A stretch of 64,000 nucleotides of DNA from DATAUK01 sp036268295 (GTDB lineage: Bacteria; Actinomycetota; Actinomycetes; JAFAQI01): contig DATAUK010000013.1 of assembly GCA_036268295.1 (NCBI GenBank), positions 62,001-126,000 on the forward strand, written 5' to 3'. Below are positions 43,201-50,223 of the stretch, piece by piece. How positions within the stretch are numbered: position 1 is the first letter of the stretch; the number at the start of each line of letters is the position of its first letter. The notes under the pieces were generated by a model, which had not been told where the DNA came from, did not search any database, and saw only the letters and a program-made list of their open reading frames with translations. Both the position numbers and the translations under genes were made by a program.

Positions 43201-44653
43201 GAGTGTCGCTGACCCGGTCCCAGACGATTCGTGGCCGCAGCTCGGCGAACTCATCCGACGGGTATCGCCCGGCGAGCATGTCCAGCGTCGCGTGCAGCGC
43301 GGAGTCGGGCAGCGCCGCGAACGGCGCCGATCGTCGTACGACGGTCCCCAACTCCTCGACGGTCCAGTCCTGCATCGCCACCATCGCAATGATCTGCTGG
43401 GCCAGCACGTCGAGCGGGTTGCGCGGCGAGCGGATCGCCTCGATCTGCCCGGCCGACATCCGTGCCGAGACGACGGTTGCCGGGATCAGGTCGCCGCGGT
43501 GCTTGGGGAACATCACGCCGTGGCTGATCGCGCCGACCTGATGCCCCGCCCGCCCGATCCGCTGCAGCCCGGAGGCCACCGACGGGGGCGACTTGACCTG
43601 GACCACGAGGTCGACCGCTCCCATGTCGATGCCGAGCTCGAGGCTGCTGGTGGCGACGACGCACGGCAGCTCGCCGCGTTTGAGCGCCTCTTCGGTGAGC
43701 GCGCGCTGCTCGCGGCTGACGCTGCCGTGGTGCGCCCGGGCGATCTCGACCGGCGGCAGGTCGGGCCGGCGGTCGGCGGCGATCTCGTTGAGCCGGTTGG
43801 TCAACCGCTCGGCGAGACCACGCGAGTTGGCGAACACGATCGTGCTGTGGTGGGCCGCGATCAGGTCGACGATCCGGCCCTCGACCGAGGGCCAGATGCT
43901 GCGCTCGGCGTTGGACGGCTCGGTCATGTCCTCGACCGCGACCACGACGTCGACCTCGATCGTCTTGGCTGCCGCCGGCGCGACGATCGTTACTTTTTGC
44001 TGGCCACCAAGGAATCGGGCGACCTCATCGACCGGGCGGACGGTGGCCGACAGCCCGATCCGCTGCGCCGGTGTCTCGAGCAGCTCGTCGAGACGCTCGA
44101 GGCTCAGCGCCAGATGGGCGCCTCGCTTGGTGCCGGCGACCGCGTGGATCTCATCGACGATGACGGTCTCGACGCCGCGCAGCGCCTCCCGCGCCGCACC
44201 GGTCAGCAGCAAGAACAGCGACTCGGGCGTGGTGATCAGGATGTCGGCCGGCGCGCGCATGAAAGCGCGGCGCTGCTGCGCGGTGGTGTCGCCGGTGCGC
44301 ATCGCGACGGTCACATCGCTGATCGGCGTGCCGAGCCGGGTCGCGGCATGACCGATGCCGATGAGCGGGCCGCGAAGGTTGCGATCGACGTCGACCGCGA
44401 GTGCTTTGAGCGGGCTGACGTAGAGGACCCGGCAGCGTTTGATCGGCTCGGCCGGCGGCGTACCCGTCAGCAACCGGTCGATCGCGTGAAGGAACGCCGC
44501 CAGCGTCTTGCCGGAGCCGGTCGGCGCGATGACCAGCGCGTTGTGACGATCGGTGATCGCCTCCCATGCACCGCTCTGCGCCGCGGTCGGTGCGGCGAAG
44601 GAGGCGGTGAACCACTCGCGGGTCGCGGCGGAGAACCGATCGAGTGCGCTCAC
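40283..44653 (-). CDS. lhr: Large helicase-related protein Lhr
   Basis: Lhr is a superfamily 2 3'-to-5' DNA helicase with repair roles in mycobacteria. The 1456 residues comprise two RecA-like domains: Q-motif region AAQSGAWEAI, Walker A APTGSGKTLAAF, DEIH box VDEIHAVAGTKRG, motif III GLSATVRP and motif VI QRIGRAGHQ. A winged helix, the Lhr core, and a very long C-terminal region of some 600 residues follow. The length matches actinobacterial Lhr. GTG at 44653 starts the protein just before the family-typical LDRFSAATREWF. A mycobacterial lhr also neighbours nei. Confidence 0.95.
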   Translation of the reverse strand: MSALDRFSAATREWFTASFAAPTAAQSGAWEAITDRHNALVIAPTGSGKTLAAFLHAIDRLLTGTPPAEPIKRCRVLYVSPLKALAVDVDRNLRGPLIGIGHAATRLGTPISDVTVAMRTGDTTAQQRRAFMRAPADILITTPESLFLLLTGAAREALRGVETVIVDEIHAVAGTKRGAHLALSLERLDELLETPAQRIGLSATVRPVDEVARFLGGQQKVTIVAPAAAKTIEVDVVVAVEDMTEPSNAERSIWPSVEGRIVDLIAAHHSTIVFANSRGLAERLTNRLNEIAADRRPDLPPVEIARAHHGSVSREQRALTEEALKRGELPCVVATSSLELGIDMGAVDLVVQVKSPPSVASGLQRIGRAGHQVGAISHGVMFPKHRGDLIPATVVSARMSAGQIEAIRSPRNPLDVLAQQIIAMVAMQDWTVEELGTVVRRSAPFAALPDSALHATLDMLAGRYPSDEFAELRPRIVWDRVSDTLTGRPGAQRLAVTSGGTIPDRGLFGVFIVGEKQSRVGELDEEMVYESRVGEVFTLGSSSWRIEEITHDQVLVSPAPGQPGKLPFWHGDALGRPIELGRALGAFVRELQRFDEPAALARLRSLGLDEWAAANTMAYLAEQREATGSIPDDRTIVVERFRDELGDWRIAIHSPFGAQVHAPWGLALQARLRERSGMDVQVMHTDDGIVLRLPDTDDVPPPDLAVFDPDEIESVVTAELGGSALFAARFRECAARALLLPKRNPGRRAPLWQQRQRSAQLLSVAGQYGSFPVILETMRECLQDVFDVPGLATLMRDIAGRSVRVVEVETGQPSPYARSLVFGYIGQFIYEGDQPLAERRAAALALDSTLLAELLGTVELRELLDPDAVEEVEAELGWLTAERRLCGSEDVADALRVLGDLSTTELALRGGDPRMVTELESQRRAIKVRIAGEPRWLAIEDANRVRDALGTPLPVGLPQAFLEPVADPLTDLLSRFARRRGPFHTGDAAARFGLGTAVVESVLHRLASTGQVVHGEFRPGGAGLEWCDAGVLRALRRRSMAKLRKEVEPAPVQSLARFLSAWQGVGPSSGRGVDALVRAIEQLDGAAVPASMLETVVLPGRVSDYQPSMLDELTSTGELLWIGQGSLPGNDGWVSLHLAETAPLLMPMLDSSAHSSVQRQVLDVLGGGGAMFFRAVADRIDAATDQDLATAMWELVWTGELTNDTVAPLRALLGAGRSRPVPARGRRRPRPTPIRSGPPAMTGRWSATPQRSADQTRRAHAAAEALLARHGIVTRGTVVAEHIPGGFAAVYPVLKAFEETGRCRRGYFVEGLGGAQFAVAGAVDRMRSMSSPRRDQSAAVVLAAADPANPYGAALGWPEHDGSHRPGRKAGALVVLLDGELCLYVERGGRSLLSWSEDPAVVQPAADALALAVREGMLGRLAVERADGKSVVNSSLGTALEAAGFHPTPRGLRLRA

Positions 44654-44693
44654 CCCGCCATTGTTGTCCTGACCTGCGACATACCGTGTCCGG

Positions 44694-44891
44694 GTGCGGC
44701 TGACGGAGTTCTGGTGGCGGATGGAAGCGCAGTTCGGTCATGCGTACGCCGCGTCGGTTGCCAACGACCAGGTGATCGGCCGGCTCGGCGGCCGGTCGAT
44801 CGTGGCGGCACTCGATGCCGGCGAGGACCCGAAGACGGTCTGGCAGGCAGTCTGCGAGCACTTCGAGATCCCGGTCTCCCAACGCCACTGA
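44694..44891 (+). CDS. DUF3046 family small protein
   Basis: The 65-residue protein matches DUF3046: RLTEFWWRMEAQFG at the start, then YAASVANDQVIGRLGGRSI, ALDAGEDPKTVWQAVCEHFEIP and a basic end. It is found just before recA throughout actinobacteria. Its function is unknown. GTG at 44694 starts it, 40 bases from the divergent lhr gene. A very strong hairpin follows its stop. Confidence 0.88.
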   Translation: MRLTEFWWRMEAQFGHAYAASVANDQVIGRLGGRSIVAALDAGEDPKTVWQAVCEHFEIPVSQRH

Positions 44892-44903
44892 GTGTCCTTC
44901 CAA

Positions 44904-44968
44904 ACCGTGATCTTGACGAGCAGTGTCAATGTGGGGCTCACAAAGACACTGTTCGTCAAGATCGCGGT
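44904..44968 (+). terminator. Long stem-loop between DUF3046 gene and recA
   Basis: Arms at 44904-44927 and 44945-44968 pair over 24 positions in RNA with no mismatch, counting two G-U pairs. The 17-base loop can itself close with TGTG (44930-44933) and CACA (44939-44942). It begins 12 bases after the DUF3046 stop. There is no U-tract, so it would be a tail-less actinobacterial type of terminator or an insulating/processing hairpin ahead of recA. Confidence 0.55.
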
Positions 44969-45018
44969 GGGCCAACCTCAACCTCACCCGAAGACCTCGT
45001 CCGGCGTGTCGGCTTTAC

Positions 45019-45034
45019 TCGAACACGTGTTCGT
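45019..45034 (+). promoter_or_regulatory. LexA (SOS) box of recA
   Basis: TCGAACACGTGTTCGT matches the mycobacterial-type SOS box TCGAAC-N4-GTTCGA at all core positions, with only the last base different. It lies 126 bases before the recA start and next to a possible -10 TACGAT at 45034-45039. LexA bound here would repress recA until DNA damage. Confidence 0.85.
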
Positions 45035-45068
45035 ACGATTGTGGATATTGCACGGCTGTCCACATGAT

Positions 45069-45097
45069 CGGGTCGGACTCGAAAACTGTCCGACCCG
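45069..45097 (+). promoter_or_regulatory. Hairpin in the recA leader
   Basis: CGGGTCGGAC (45069-45078) and GTCCGACCCG (45088-45097) form a perfect 10-base stem around a 9-base loop. It lies downstream of the SOS box and 62 bases before the recA start, so it would be in the recA 5' untranslated RNA. It could affect mRNA stability, attenuation or translation. No role is established. Confidence 0.5.
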
Positions 45098-45159
45098 GCC
45101 CATAGCGTCAGCCATGACCGCACGGCATCGCTCGCACTTCACGACCCGGAGGATTCGAC

Positions 45160-46251
45160 ATGGCAGGCATGGATCGCGACAAGGCCTTGTCGGCCGCGTT
45201 GAGCAACATCGAGCGGGCGCACGGCAAGGGCGCGATCATGCGGCTCGGTGACGAGGCCCGGGCCCCGATGGGGGTCATCCCGACCGGGGCGATCGCGCTG
45301 GACGTCGCCTTGGGCATCGGCGGGCTGCCGCGGGGCCGGGTCGTGGAGATCTACGGTCCGGAGTCCTCGGGCAAGACGACGGTCGCGTTGCATGCGGTGG
45401 CCAACGCGCAGAAGGCCGGCGGCATCGCCGCCTTCATCGACGCCGAGCACGCGCTCGACCCGGAGTACGCCAAAGCCCTCGGGGTCGACACCGACGAGCT
45501 GCTGGTCTCCCAGCCCGACACCGGTGAGCAGGCGCTGGAGATCGCGGACATGCTGATCCGCTCCGGCGCGATCGACATCCTGGTCATCGACTCGGTCGCG
45601 GCACTGGTGCCGCGGGCGGAGATCGAGGGCGAGATGGGCGACTCCCACGTCGGCCTGCAGGCCCGGCTGATGAGCCAGGCACTGCGCAAGATCACCGGCG
45701 CGATCGCCACCAGCGGCACGACCGCGATCTTCATCAACCAGCTGCGCGAGAAGATCGGTGTCTTCTTCGGCTCACCGGAGACCACCTCAGGTGGCAAGGC
45801 GCTGAAGTTCTACGCCTCGATCCGGCTCGACGTCCGGCGGATCGAGACCCTCAAGGATGGCCAGGACGGGGTCGGCAACCGCACCAGGGTCAAGGTCGTG
45901 AAGAACAAGTGCGCGCCGCCGTTCAAGCAGGCCGAGTTCGACATCATGTGGGGCCATGGAATCAGCCGCGAAGGCAGCCTGATCGACATGGGCGTCGACA
46001 ACGGCATCGTGCGCAAGTCCGGCGCCTGGTACACCTACGACGCCGACCAGCTCGGTCAGGGCAAGGAAAACTCCCGCGCCTTCCTGTGCGACAACCCCGA
46101 CCTCGCCAACGAGATCGAGAAGAAGATCAAGGAGAAGCTCGGGATCGGGCCGCAACTCGATGCGCCGACCGACGCTGACGGCCTGATCGTCGACCCGGAT
46201 GCCCCGATCGATCTCACCGCTGACGTGACACCCACGCCTGTTGAGTTCTGA
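45160..46251 (+). CDS. recA: Recombinase RecA
   Basis: RecA forms filaments on single-stranded DNA, drives strand exchange and triggers LexA self-cleavage. The 363-residue protein has Walker A GPESSGKT from about residue 66, Walker B region IDILVIDSVAALVP, and the DNA-binding loop INQLREKIGVFFGSPETTSGG. It is full length without an intein, unlike the M. tuberculosis gene. The acidic C-terminal tail is short. recX overlaps its 3' end. An SOS box lies upstream. Confidence 0.98.
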   Translation: MAGMDRDKALSAALSNIERAHGKGAIMRLGDEARAPMGVIPTGAIALDVALGIGGLPRGRVVEIYGPESSGKTTVALHAVANAQKAGGIAAFIDAEHALDPEYAKALGVDTDELLVSQPDTGEQALEIADMLIRSGAIDILVIDSVAALVPRAEIEGEMGDSHVGLQARLMSQALRKITGAIATSGTTAIFINQLREKIGVFFGSPETTSGGKALKFYASIRLDVRRIETLKDGQDGVGNRTRVKVVKNKCAPPFKQAEFDIMWGHGISREGSLIDMGVDNGIVRKSGAWYTYDADQLGQGKENSRAFLCDNPDLANEIEKKIKEKLGIGPQLDAPTDADGLIVDPDAPIDLTADVTPTPVEF

Positions 46252-46744
46252 CCCGCAGGCGCAAGCCAGGACCATCGGGCTGGCGATGCTCGACCGGTCG
46301 CCTCGCACCCGGGCCGAGTTGGCGACGGCGATGGCGCGTCGCGGCGTTCCCGACGACGCTGCCGAGTCCGTCCTCGACCGGTTCGCAGCGGTCGGGCTGA
46401 TCGACGACGTGGCGTTCGCCAACGCCTGGGTCGAGAGCCGCCATCACGGTCGTGGCCTGGCGCGCCGGGCGCTGGCCAGTGAGCTGCACAAGCGTGGCAT
46501 CGACGCCGAGGTCGCCAGCGATGCGCTGGCTTCGGTCAGCACCGACGACGAGGCGAGAGCCGCCGAGGCGCTGGTGCGCCGCCGGCTTCGCTCGATGTCC
46601 GGGCTGCCCCGCGAGGTTCAAAGCCGCCGGCTGACCGCCATGCTCGGCCGCAAGGGCTTCGGCGCCTCAGTGTCATATGCCGTCGTCCGCCGGGTGGTCG
46701 GCGAGGGCATCGGTTCTCCGGACGCTGACAGCCTCGCGACTTAG
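46241..46744 (+). CDS. recX: Regulatory protein RecX
   Basis: RecX binds RecA filaments and limits their activity. The 167-residue protein has tandem three-helix repeats: LDRSPRTRAELATAMARRGVP, VLDRFAAVGLIDDVAFANAWVESR and LARRALASELHKRGID, with a third repeat later. TTG at 46241 overlaps the end of recA by 11 bases and gives the family length. The weak start and overlap suggest translation coupled to recA at a low level. Confidence 0.88.
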   Translation: MSSDPQAQARTIGLAMLDRSPRTRAELATAMARRGVPDDAAESVLDRFAAVGLIDDVAFANAWVESRHHGRGLARRALASELHKRGIDAEVASDALASVSTDDEARAAEALVRRRLRSMSGLPREVQSRRLTAMLGRKGFGASVSYAVVRRVVGEGIGSPDADSLAT

Positions 46745-46877
46745 CCTCTGGTACACCCACACGGGGCACGTCGCATGGCCGCGGCCTACCTCGACCTGAT
46801 CTGTCCGTTCGGCCCACTGCGGGAGACCGACGTCAATGACTGACTCCGTCGGCGCGATCTATGCACTGATGCGCATT

Positions 46878-46892
46878 GGACAATGATCGTCA
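46878..46892. promoter_or_regulatory. Candidate Zur box
   Basis: GGACAATGATCGTCA is an imperfect palindrome around a central G, with 10 of 14 flanking bases symmetric, and resembles the actinobacterial Zur pattern TGANAAT-N-ATTNTCA. It lies 12 bases before the transporter start, where a bound repressor would block transcription. Zinc repression is inferred. Confidence 0.45.
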
Positions 46893-46904
46893 TGGCTTGC
46901 TGGC

Positions 46905-47807
46905 ATGGCAGCCATGCGGTGCTCGGTCCTGGTTCCCCTGCTCTGCGCAGTGGCATTGGCCGCGGCTGGCTGCAGCGGCGGCGGCTCCGGGCGATCGGCG
47001 AACGGCCGGCTTGAAGTGGTCGCCGGCGAGAACTTCTGGGGAAACCTTGCCGAGCAGATCGGCGGCGCTCACGTCGACGTGACCAGTCTGATCACCAACC
47101 CCGACGCCGATCCGCACCTGTTCGAGCCAGGCACCAGCAACGGCCTGGCGGTGGCGACGGCGGCAGTCGTGATCGTCAACGGTGCGGGCTACGACCCGTT
47201 CATGGACCGGTTGCTCGCCGCCTCGCCGTCGTCGAAGCGGACCGTGGTGCGGGTGTCCGACGTGTTGCACGTGACCGGCAGCGATCCCAACCCGCACCTT
47301 TGGTACGACGCGCCCAGGCTTGCGATCGTGGTCAAGGCGATTGCCGCGGCGCTCTCGACCGCCGACCCGGCCAATGCGACGGCGTACCGCACCGGTGCGG
47401 TACAGACGATCGCGGCGTTGCAGCCGCTGGAGAACGCGGTCAAGGCGCTCAAGGCGACCGACGCCGGCGACCCGGTCGCCTACACCGAGCGGGTGCCCGG
47501 CTACCTGCTCGCCGCGGCGGGCCTTCCGGTCCTCACCCCGACCGGCTTCGCCCGCTCGATCGAGGCCGGCGGCGAGCCCTCGGCATCGGACGAAGCGGCG
47601 ATGCGGGAGTTGATCACCGGCCACCGGATCAAGGCACTGATCTACAACGAGCAGGCGACCAGTCCGATCACCGCGCAGCTACAGGCGCTGGCGAAGGTCG
47701 ACCAGATCCCGGTGGTGCCGGTCACCGAGACGATGCCGAGCGCCGACAGCTTCGAGTCCTGGCAGCTCGGCCAGGTCAAGGCGATCACCGCGGCGCTGGC
47801 CTCATGA
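46905..47807 (+). CDS. znuA: Metal ABC transporter substrate-binding lipoprotein (zinc/manganese type)
   Basis: The 300-residue cluster 9 (A-I) binding protein delivers zinc or manganese to the ABC permease. A signal peptide ends in lipobox AAGC with Cys23. Likely metal ligands are in NPDADPHLFEP and GSDPNPHLWYDAPR, with later ALIYNEQATSP. A His-rich loop typical of many ZnuA proteins is missing, so metal preference is uncertain. The candidate Zur box upstream argues for zinc. The stop overlaps the ATPase start (ATGA). Confidence 0.88.
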   Translation: MAAMRCSVLVPLLCAVALAAAGCSGGGSGRSANGRLEVVAGENFWGNLAEQIGGAHVDVTSLITNPDADPHLFEPGTSNGLAVATAAVVIVNGAGYDPFMDRLLAASPSSKRTVVRVSDVLHVTGSDPNPHLWYDAPRLAIVVKAIAAALSTADPANATAYRTGAVQTIAALQPLENAVKALKATDAGDPVAYTERVPGYLLAAAGLPVLTPTGFARSIEAGGEPSASDEAAMRELITGHRIKALIYNEQATSPITAQLQALAKVDQIPVVPVTETMPSADSFESWQLGQVKAITAALAS

Positions 47808-48601
47808 GCGCCACAGTCGAGCTCGATGACGTCGCGGTCGGTTATCCCGGCCGCGTGCTCTGGAGTGGGCTCGACCTGGTGATCGAGCCCGGCGAGTTCG
47901 TTGCGGTGCTCGGGGGCAACGGCACCGGCAAGACCACGATGCTCAAGGCGTTGCTCGGTCTGATCCCGCCGCGGGCCGGCTCGATCAAGGTGCTCGGCGA
48001 AGCGCCGAGCCGAGGTGATCGGCGGGTCGGTTACGTGCCGCAACATGCCGCGTTCAACCCGGACGCGCCGATCAGAGGCGTCGACCTGGTGCGGCTCGGC
48101 GCCGACGGTCACCGGTTCGGGCCGCGCCGGGTCTCGACCTCGATCCGTGACCGGGTCGACGCCTCGCTCGCTGCCGTCGGCGCGCAGCAATACGCCACCG
48201 CGCCGGTCGGTCTGCTCTCCGGTGGCGAGCAGCAACGGCTGCGGATCGCCTCGGCGATCGTCGATGATCCCGCCCTGATCCTCGCCGACGAGCCGTTGCT
48301 CTCCCTCGATCTCGCCAGCCAGCGCCAGGTCGCCGACGTGCTGGACGCTCGACGTCGTGCCGTCGGTGCTGCCGTCGTTGTCGTCACCCACGACGTCAAC
48401 CCGGTGCTTCGCCACGTCAACCGGGTCGTCTACCTCGCCGCCGGCAGGTGGGCGGCGGGTACACCGGAGGAGGTCCTCACCAGCGAGCGGCTCTCCACGC
48501 TCTACGGCCTCGACGTCGATGTCGTCCGGGTCCGCGACAACGTCGTCATCGTTGGGGCGCCGGACGAGGCAACCGGTCCGCATCACCACGGCGGCAGCTG
48601 A
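47804..48601 (+). CDS. znuC: Metal ABC transporter ATP-binding protein
   Basis: The 265-residue ATPase powers uptake of the metal bound by the preceding lipoprotein. Walker A GGNGTGKT is at residues 37-44, the signature is LLSGGEQQRLRIA and Walker B is LILADEPLLSLD. The C-terminus carries a His-rich end (TGPHHHGGS), common in zinc-handling proteins. ATG at 47804 overlaps the previous stop, and the TGA overlaps the permease ATG (TGATG), so the three are co-translated. Confidence 0.92.
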   Translation: MSATVELDDVAVGYPGRVLWSGLDLVIEPGEFVAVLGGNGTGKTTMLKALLGLIPPRAGSIKVLGEAPSRGDRRVGYVPQHAAFNPDAPIRGVDLVRLGADGHRFGPRRVSTSIRDRVDASLAAVGAQQYATAPVGLLSGGEQQRLRIASAIVDDPALILADEPLLSLDLASQRQVADVLDARRRAVGAAVVVVTHDVNPVLRHVNRVVYLAAGRWAAGTPEEVLTSERLSTLYGLDVDVVRVRDNVVIVGAPDEATGPHHHGGS

Positions 48602-49434
48602 TGTTCTGGACGCTGCTCCAGCAGCACTTCATTCACGTCTCGCTGCTCGCCGCCGGTGTCGCCGCGCTCGTTGCCGGCTCGCTCTCCCCGTTGGTGATCG
48701 CCCGCGGCCAGGCCTTCTCGGTCCACGGCATCGCCGAGCTGGGACTGACCGGGGCCGCCGGTGGGTTGCTAGCCGGCCTCGACGCCGCGACCGGCGCGCT
48801 GATCGGGTCGGTGACAGTCGGCGCCCTGCTCGGCGTTCTCGGGCTTCGCGAGCGCGACCGGGACGCTGCCACCGGGGTGGTGCTCGCCGCCGGACTGGGT
48901 CTCGGCGTGCTGTTCCTGAGCCGGGTGAATGGCTATGCCACGACCGGCTTCGGGCTGCTGTTTGGATCGATCACCTCGGTGTCCGAAAGCCAGCTGCGGC
49001 TGTTGGTCATCGTCGCCGGGATCGTGATGGTGCTGCTGGTCCTCGTCTGGCGACCGCTGTGGTTCGCCTCGGTGGACTCGGCCGCCGCCGAGGCGCGTGG
49101 GGTGCCGGTGCGGGTCCTCGCCGTACTGTTCGCGACCATGCTCGGTGCGGCGGTCGCCGAGACGATCCAGGTCACCGGCGTGCTGTTGATCCTGACCCTG
49201 GTGGTGACGCCGGCTGCGGCAGCGACCAGGCTTACGGCTCGACCGGCGGCGGTTGTCGCCCTGTCGATCGCCGCGGCGTTGCTCGCCGCCGAGGGTGGTG
49301 TCCTTGCCTCGCTGGAATGGAACGCGCCGGCGTCGTTCTTCGTTTCGATGATCTCCTTCGTCGTCTATGTCATCGCGCGATTGGTCGGGGCGCAGCGGCG
49401 CGGCTGGCGCGGCCCGGCACACTTGAGCGGGTGA
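48601..49434 (+). CDS. znuB: Metal ABC transporter permease
   Basis: The 277-residue integral membrane protein belongs to the ABC-3 family. It has about eight hydrophobic segments, beginning with FIHVSLLAAGVAALVAGSLSPLV and including the conserved SVHGIAELGLTGAAGG and VTGVLLILTLVVTPAAAA regions. It forms the membrane channel for the metal. ATG at 48601 overlaps the ATPase stop. The next gene overlaps its 3' end by four bases and probably belongs to the same transcript. Confidence 0.9.
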   Translation: MFWTLLQQHFIHVSLLAAGVAALVAGSLSPLVIARGQAFSVHGIAELGLTGAAGGLLAGLDAATGALIGSVTVGALLGVLGLRERDRDAATGVVLAAGLGLGVLFLSRVNGYATTGFGLLFGSITSVSESQLRLLVIVAGIVMVLLVLVWRPLWFASVDSAAAEARGVPVRVLAVLFATMLGAAVAETIQVTGVLLILTLVVTPAAAATRLTARPAAVVALSIAAALLAAEGGVLASLEWNAPASFFVSMISFVVYVIARLVGAQRRGWRGPAHLSG

Positions 49435-50210
49435 CCACGCCCGAGCAGGCCGAGCCGGCGCCCTCGACCCGCTGGTTCACCAGCGAGCTCTGGCTGGCCT
49501 TCGCGCTCTCGCTCGGCACCGCCGGTGTGGTCGCGCTGCTCCGGCTGCTCGAGGACGCGACCAGCGGTCATACATTGACCTCTCAGGTCGCGTTGCTCAA
49601 CGGGTCGCGGGCGCCGGGCCGGCCGGGCTTCGATCTGGCCTTCCAGCTGCTCGCGCTCGCCTCGGGCGTCGTGCCGGTGTTTCTGGTCTGGCACTTCCTG
49701 CGTCGCTCCGATGAACGGATGTCGACGCTCGGAGTTGACGGCAAGCGGCCGCGCACCGATCTGCTTGCCGGCGCCGGGATCGCCGCGGTGATCGGCGGTG
49801 CGGGTCTCGCGCTCTATCTCGGCGCGCATGCCCTCGGGCTGGCGCTGACGGTCGTGCCGGAGAACCTGCCGGCGGTGTGGTGGCGGATCCCGGTGCTGTT
49901 CCTCTCGGCGCTGCAGAACGCGACGCTCGAGGAAGTGCTCGTCCTCGGTTTCCTGCTGCATCGGCTCCGACAGCTCGGGTGGAGCGACAACCGGGCGCTG
50001 GCGCTCAGTGCGACGGTGCGCGGCAGCTATCACCTCTATCAGGGCTTCGGCGCGTTCGTCGGCAACGCCGTTATGGGTCTGATCTTCGGCCGGATCTACC
50101 AGCGCTGGGGCCGGGTGATGCCGCTCTTGATCGCACACACCTTGATGGACGCGGTGGCCTTCATCGGGTACGCCGAGCTGGCCGGCCACGTGTCCTGGCT
50201 GCCGACCTGA
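49431..50210 (+). CDS. CPBP family intramembrane protein
   Basis: The 259-residue membrane protein resembles CPBP (CAAX protease/bacteriocin-processing) enzymes. Motif 1 appears as LEEVLVLGFLLHRL, motif 2 as GSYHLYQG and motif 3 as LLIAHTLMDAVAF. The usual motif 1 is EExxxR. Here the Arg is replaced, so activity is doubtful although Glu-Glu and both His are present. GTG at 49431 overlaps znuB. Why it travels with a metal transporter is unknown. Confidence 0.82.
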   Translation: MTTPEQAEPAPSTRWFTSELWLAFALSLGTAGVVALLRLLEDATSGHTLTSQVALLNGSRAPGRPGFDLAFQLLALASGVVPVFLVWHFLRRSDERMSTLGVDGKRPRTDLLAGAGIAAVIGGAGLALYLGAHALGLALTVVPENLPAVWWRIPVLFLSALQNATLEEVLVLGFLLHRLRQLGWSDNRALALSATVRGSYHLYQGFGAFVGNAVMGLIFGRIYQRWGRVMPLLIAHTLMDAVAFIGYAELAGHVSWLPT

Positions 50211-50223
50211 CGCGTCAACGCCG

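Noticed and set aside
42695..45067. Plus-strand open frame of about 790 codons opposite lhr
   Set aside because: Low-complexity Arg/Asp-rich translation without family features, antisense to a well-supported helicase. It is a by-product of high third-position GC.
45160..46251. Possible intein in recA, as in M. tuberculosis
   Set aside because: The 363-residue frame is continuous and of normal length, with no insertion.
46774..46842. 22-codon frame between recX and znuA
   Set aside because: Too short, with no good ribosome-binding site and no recognisable similarity.
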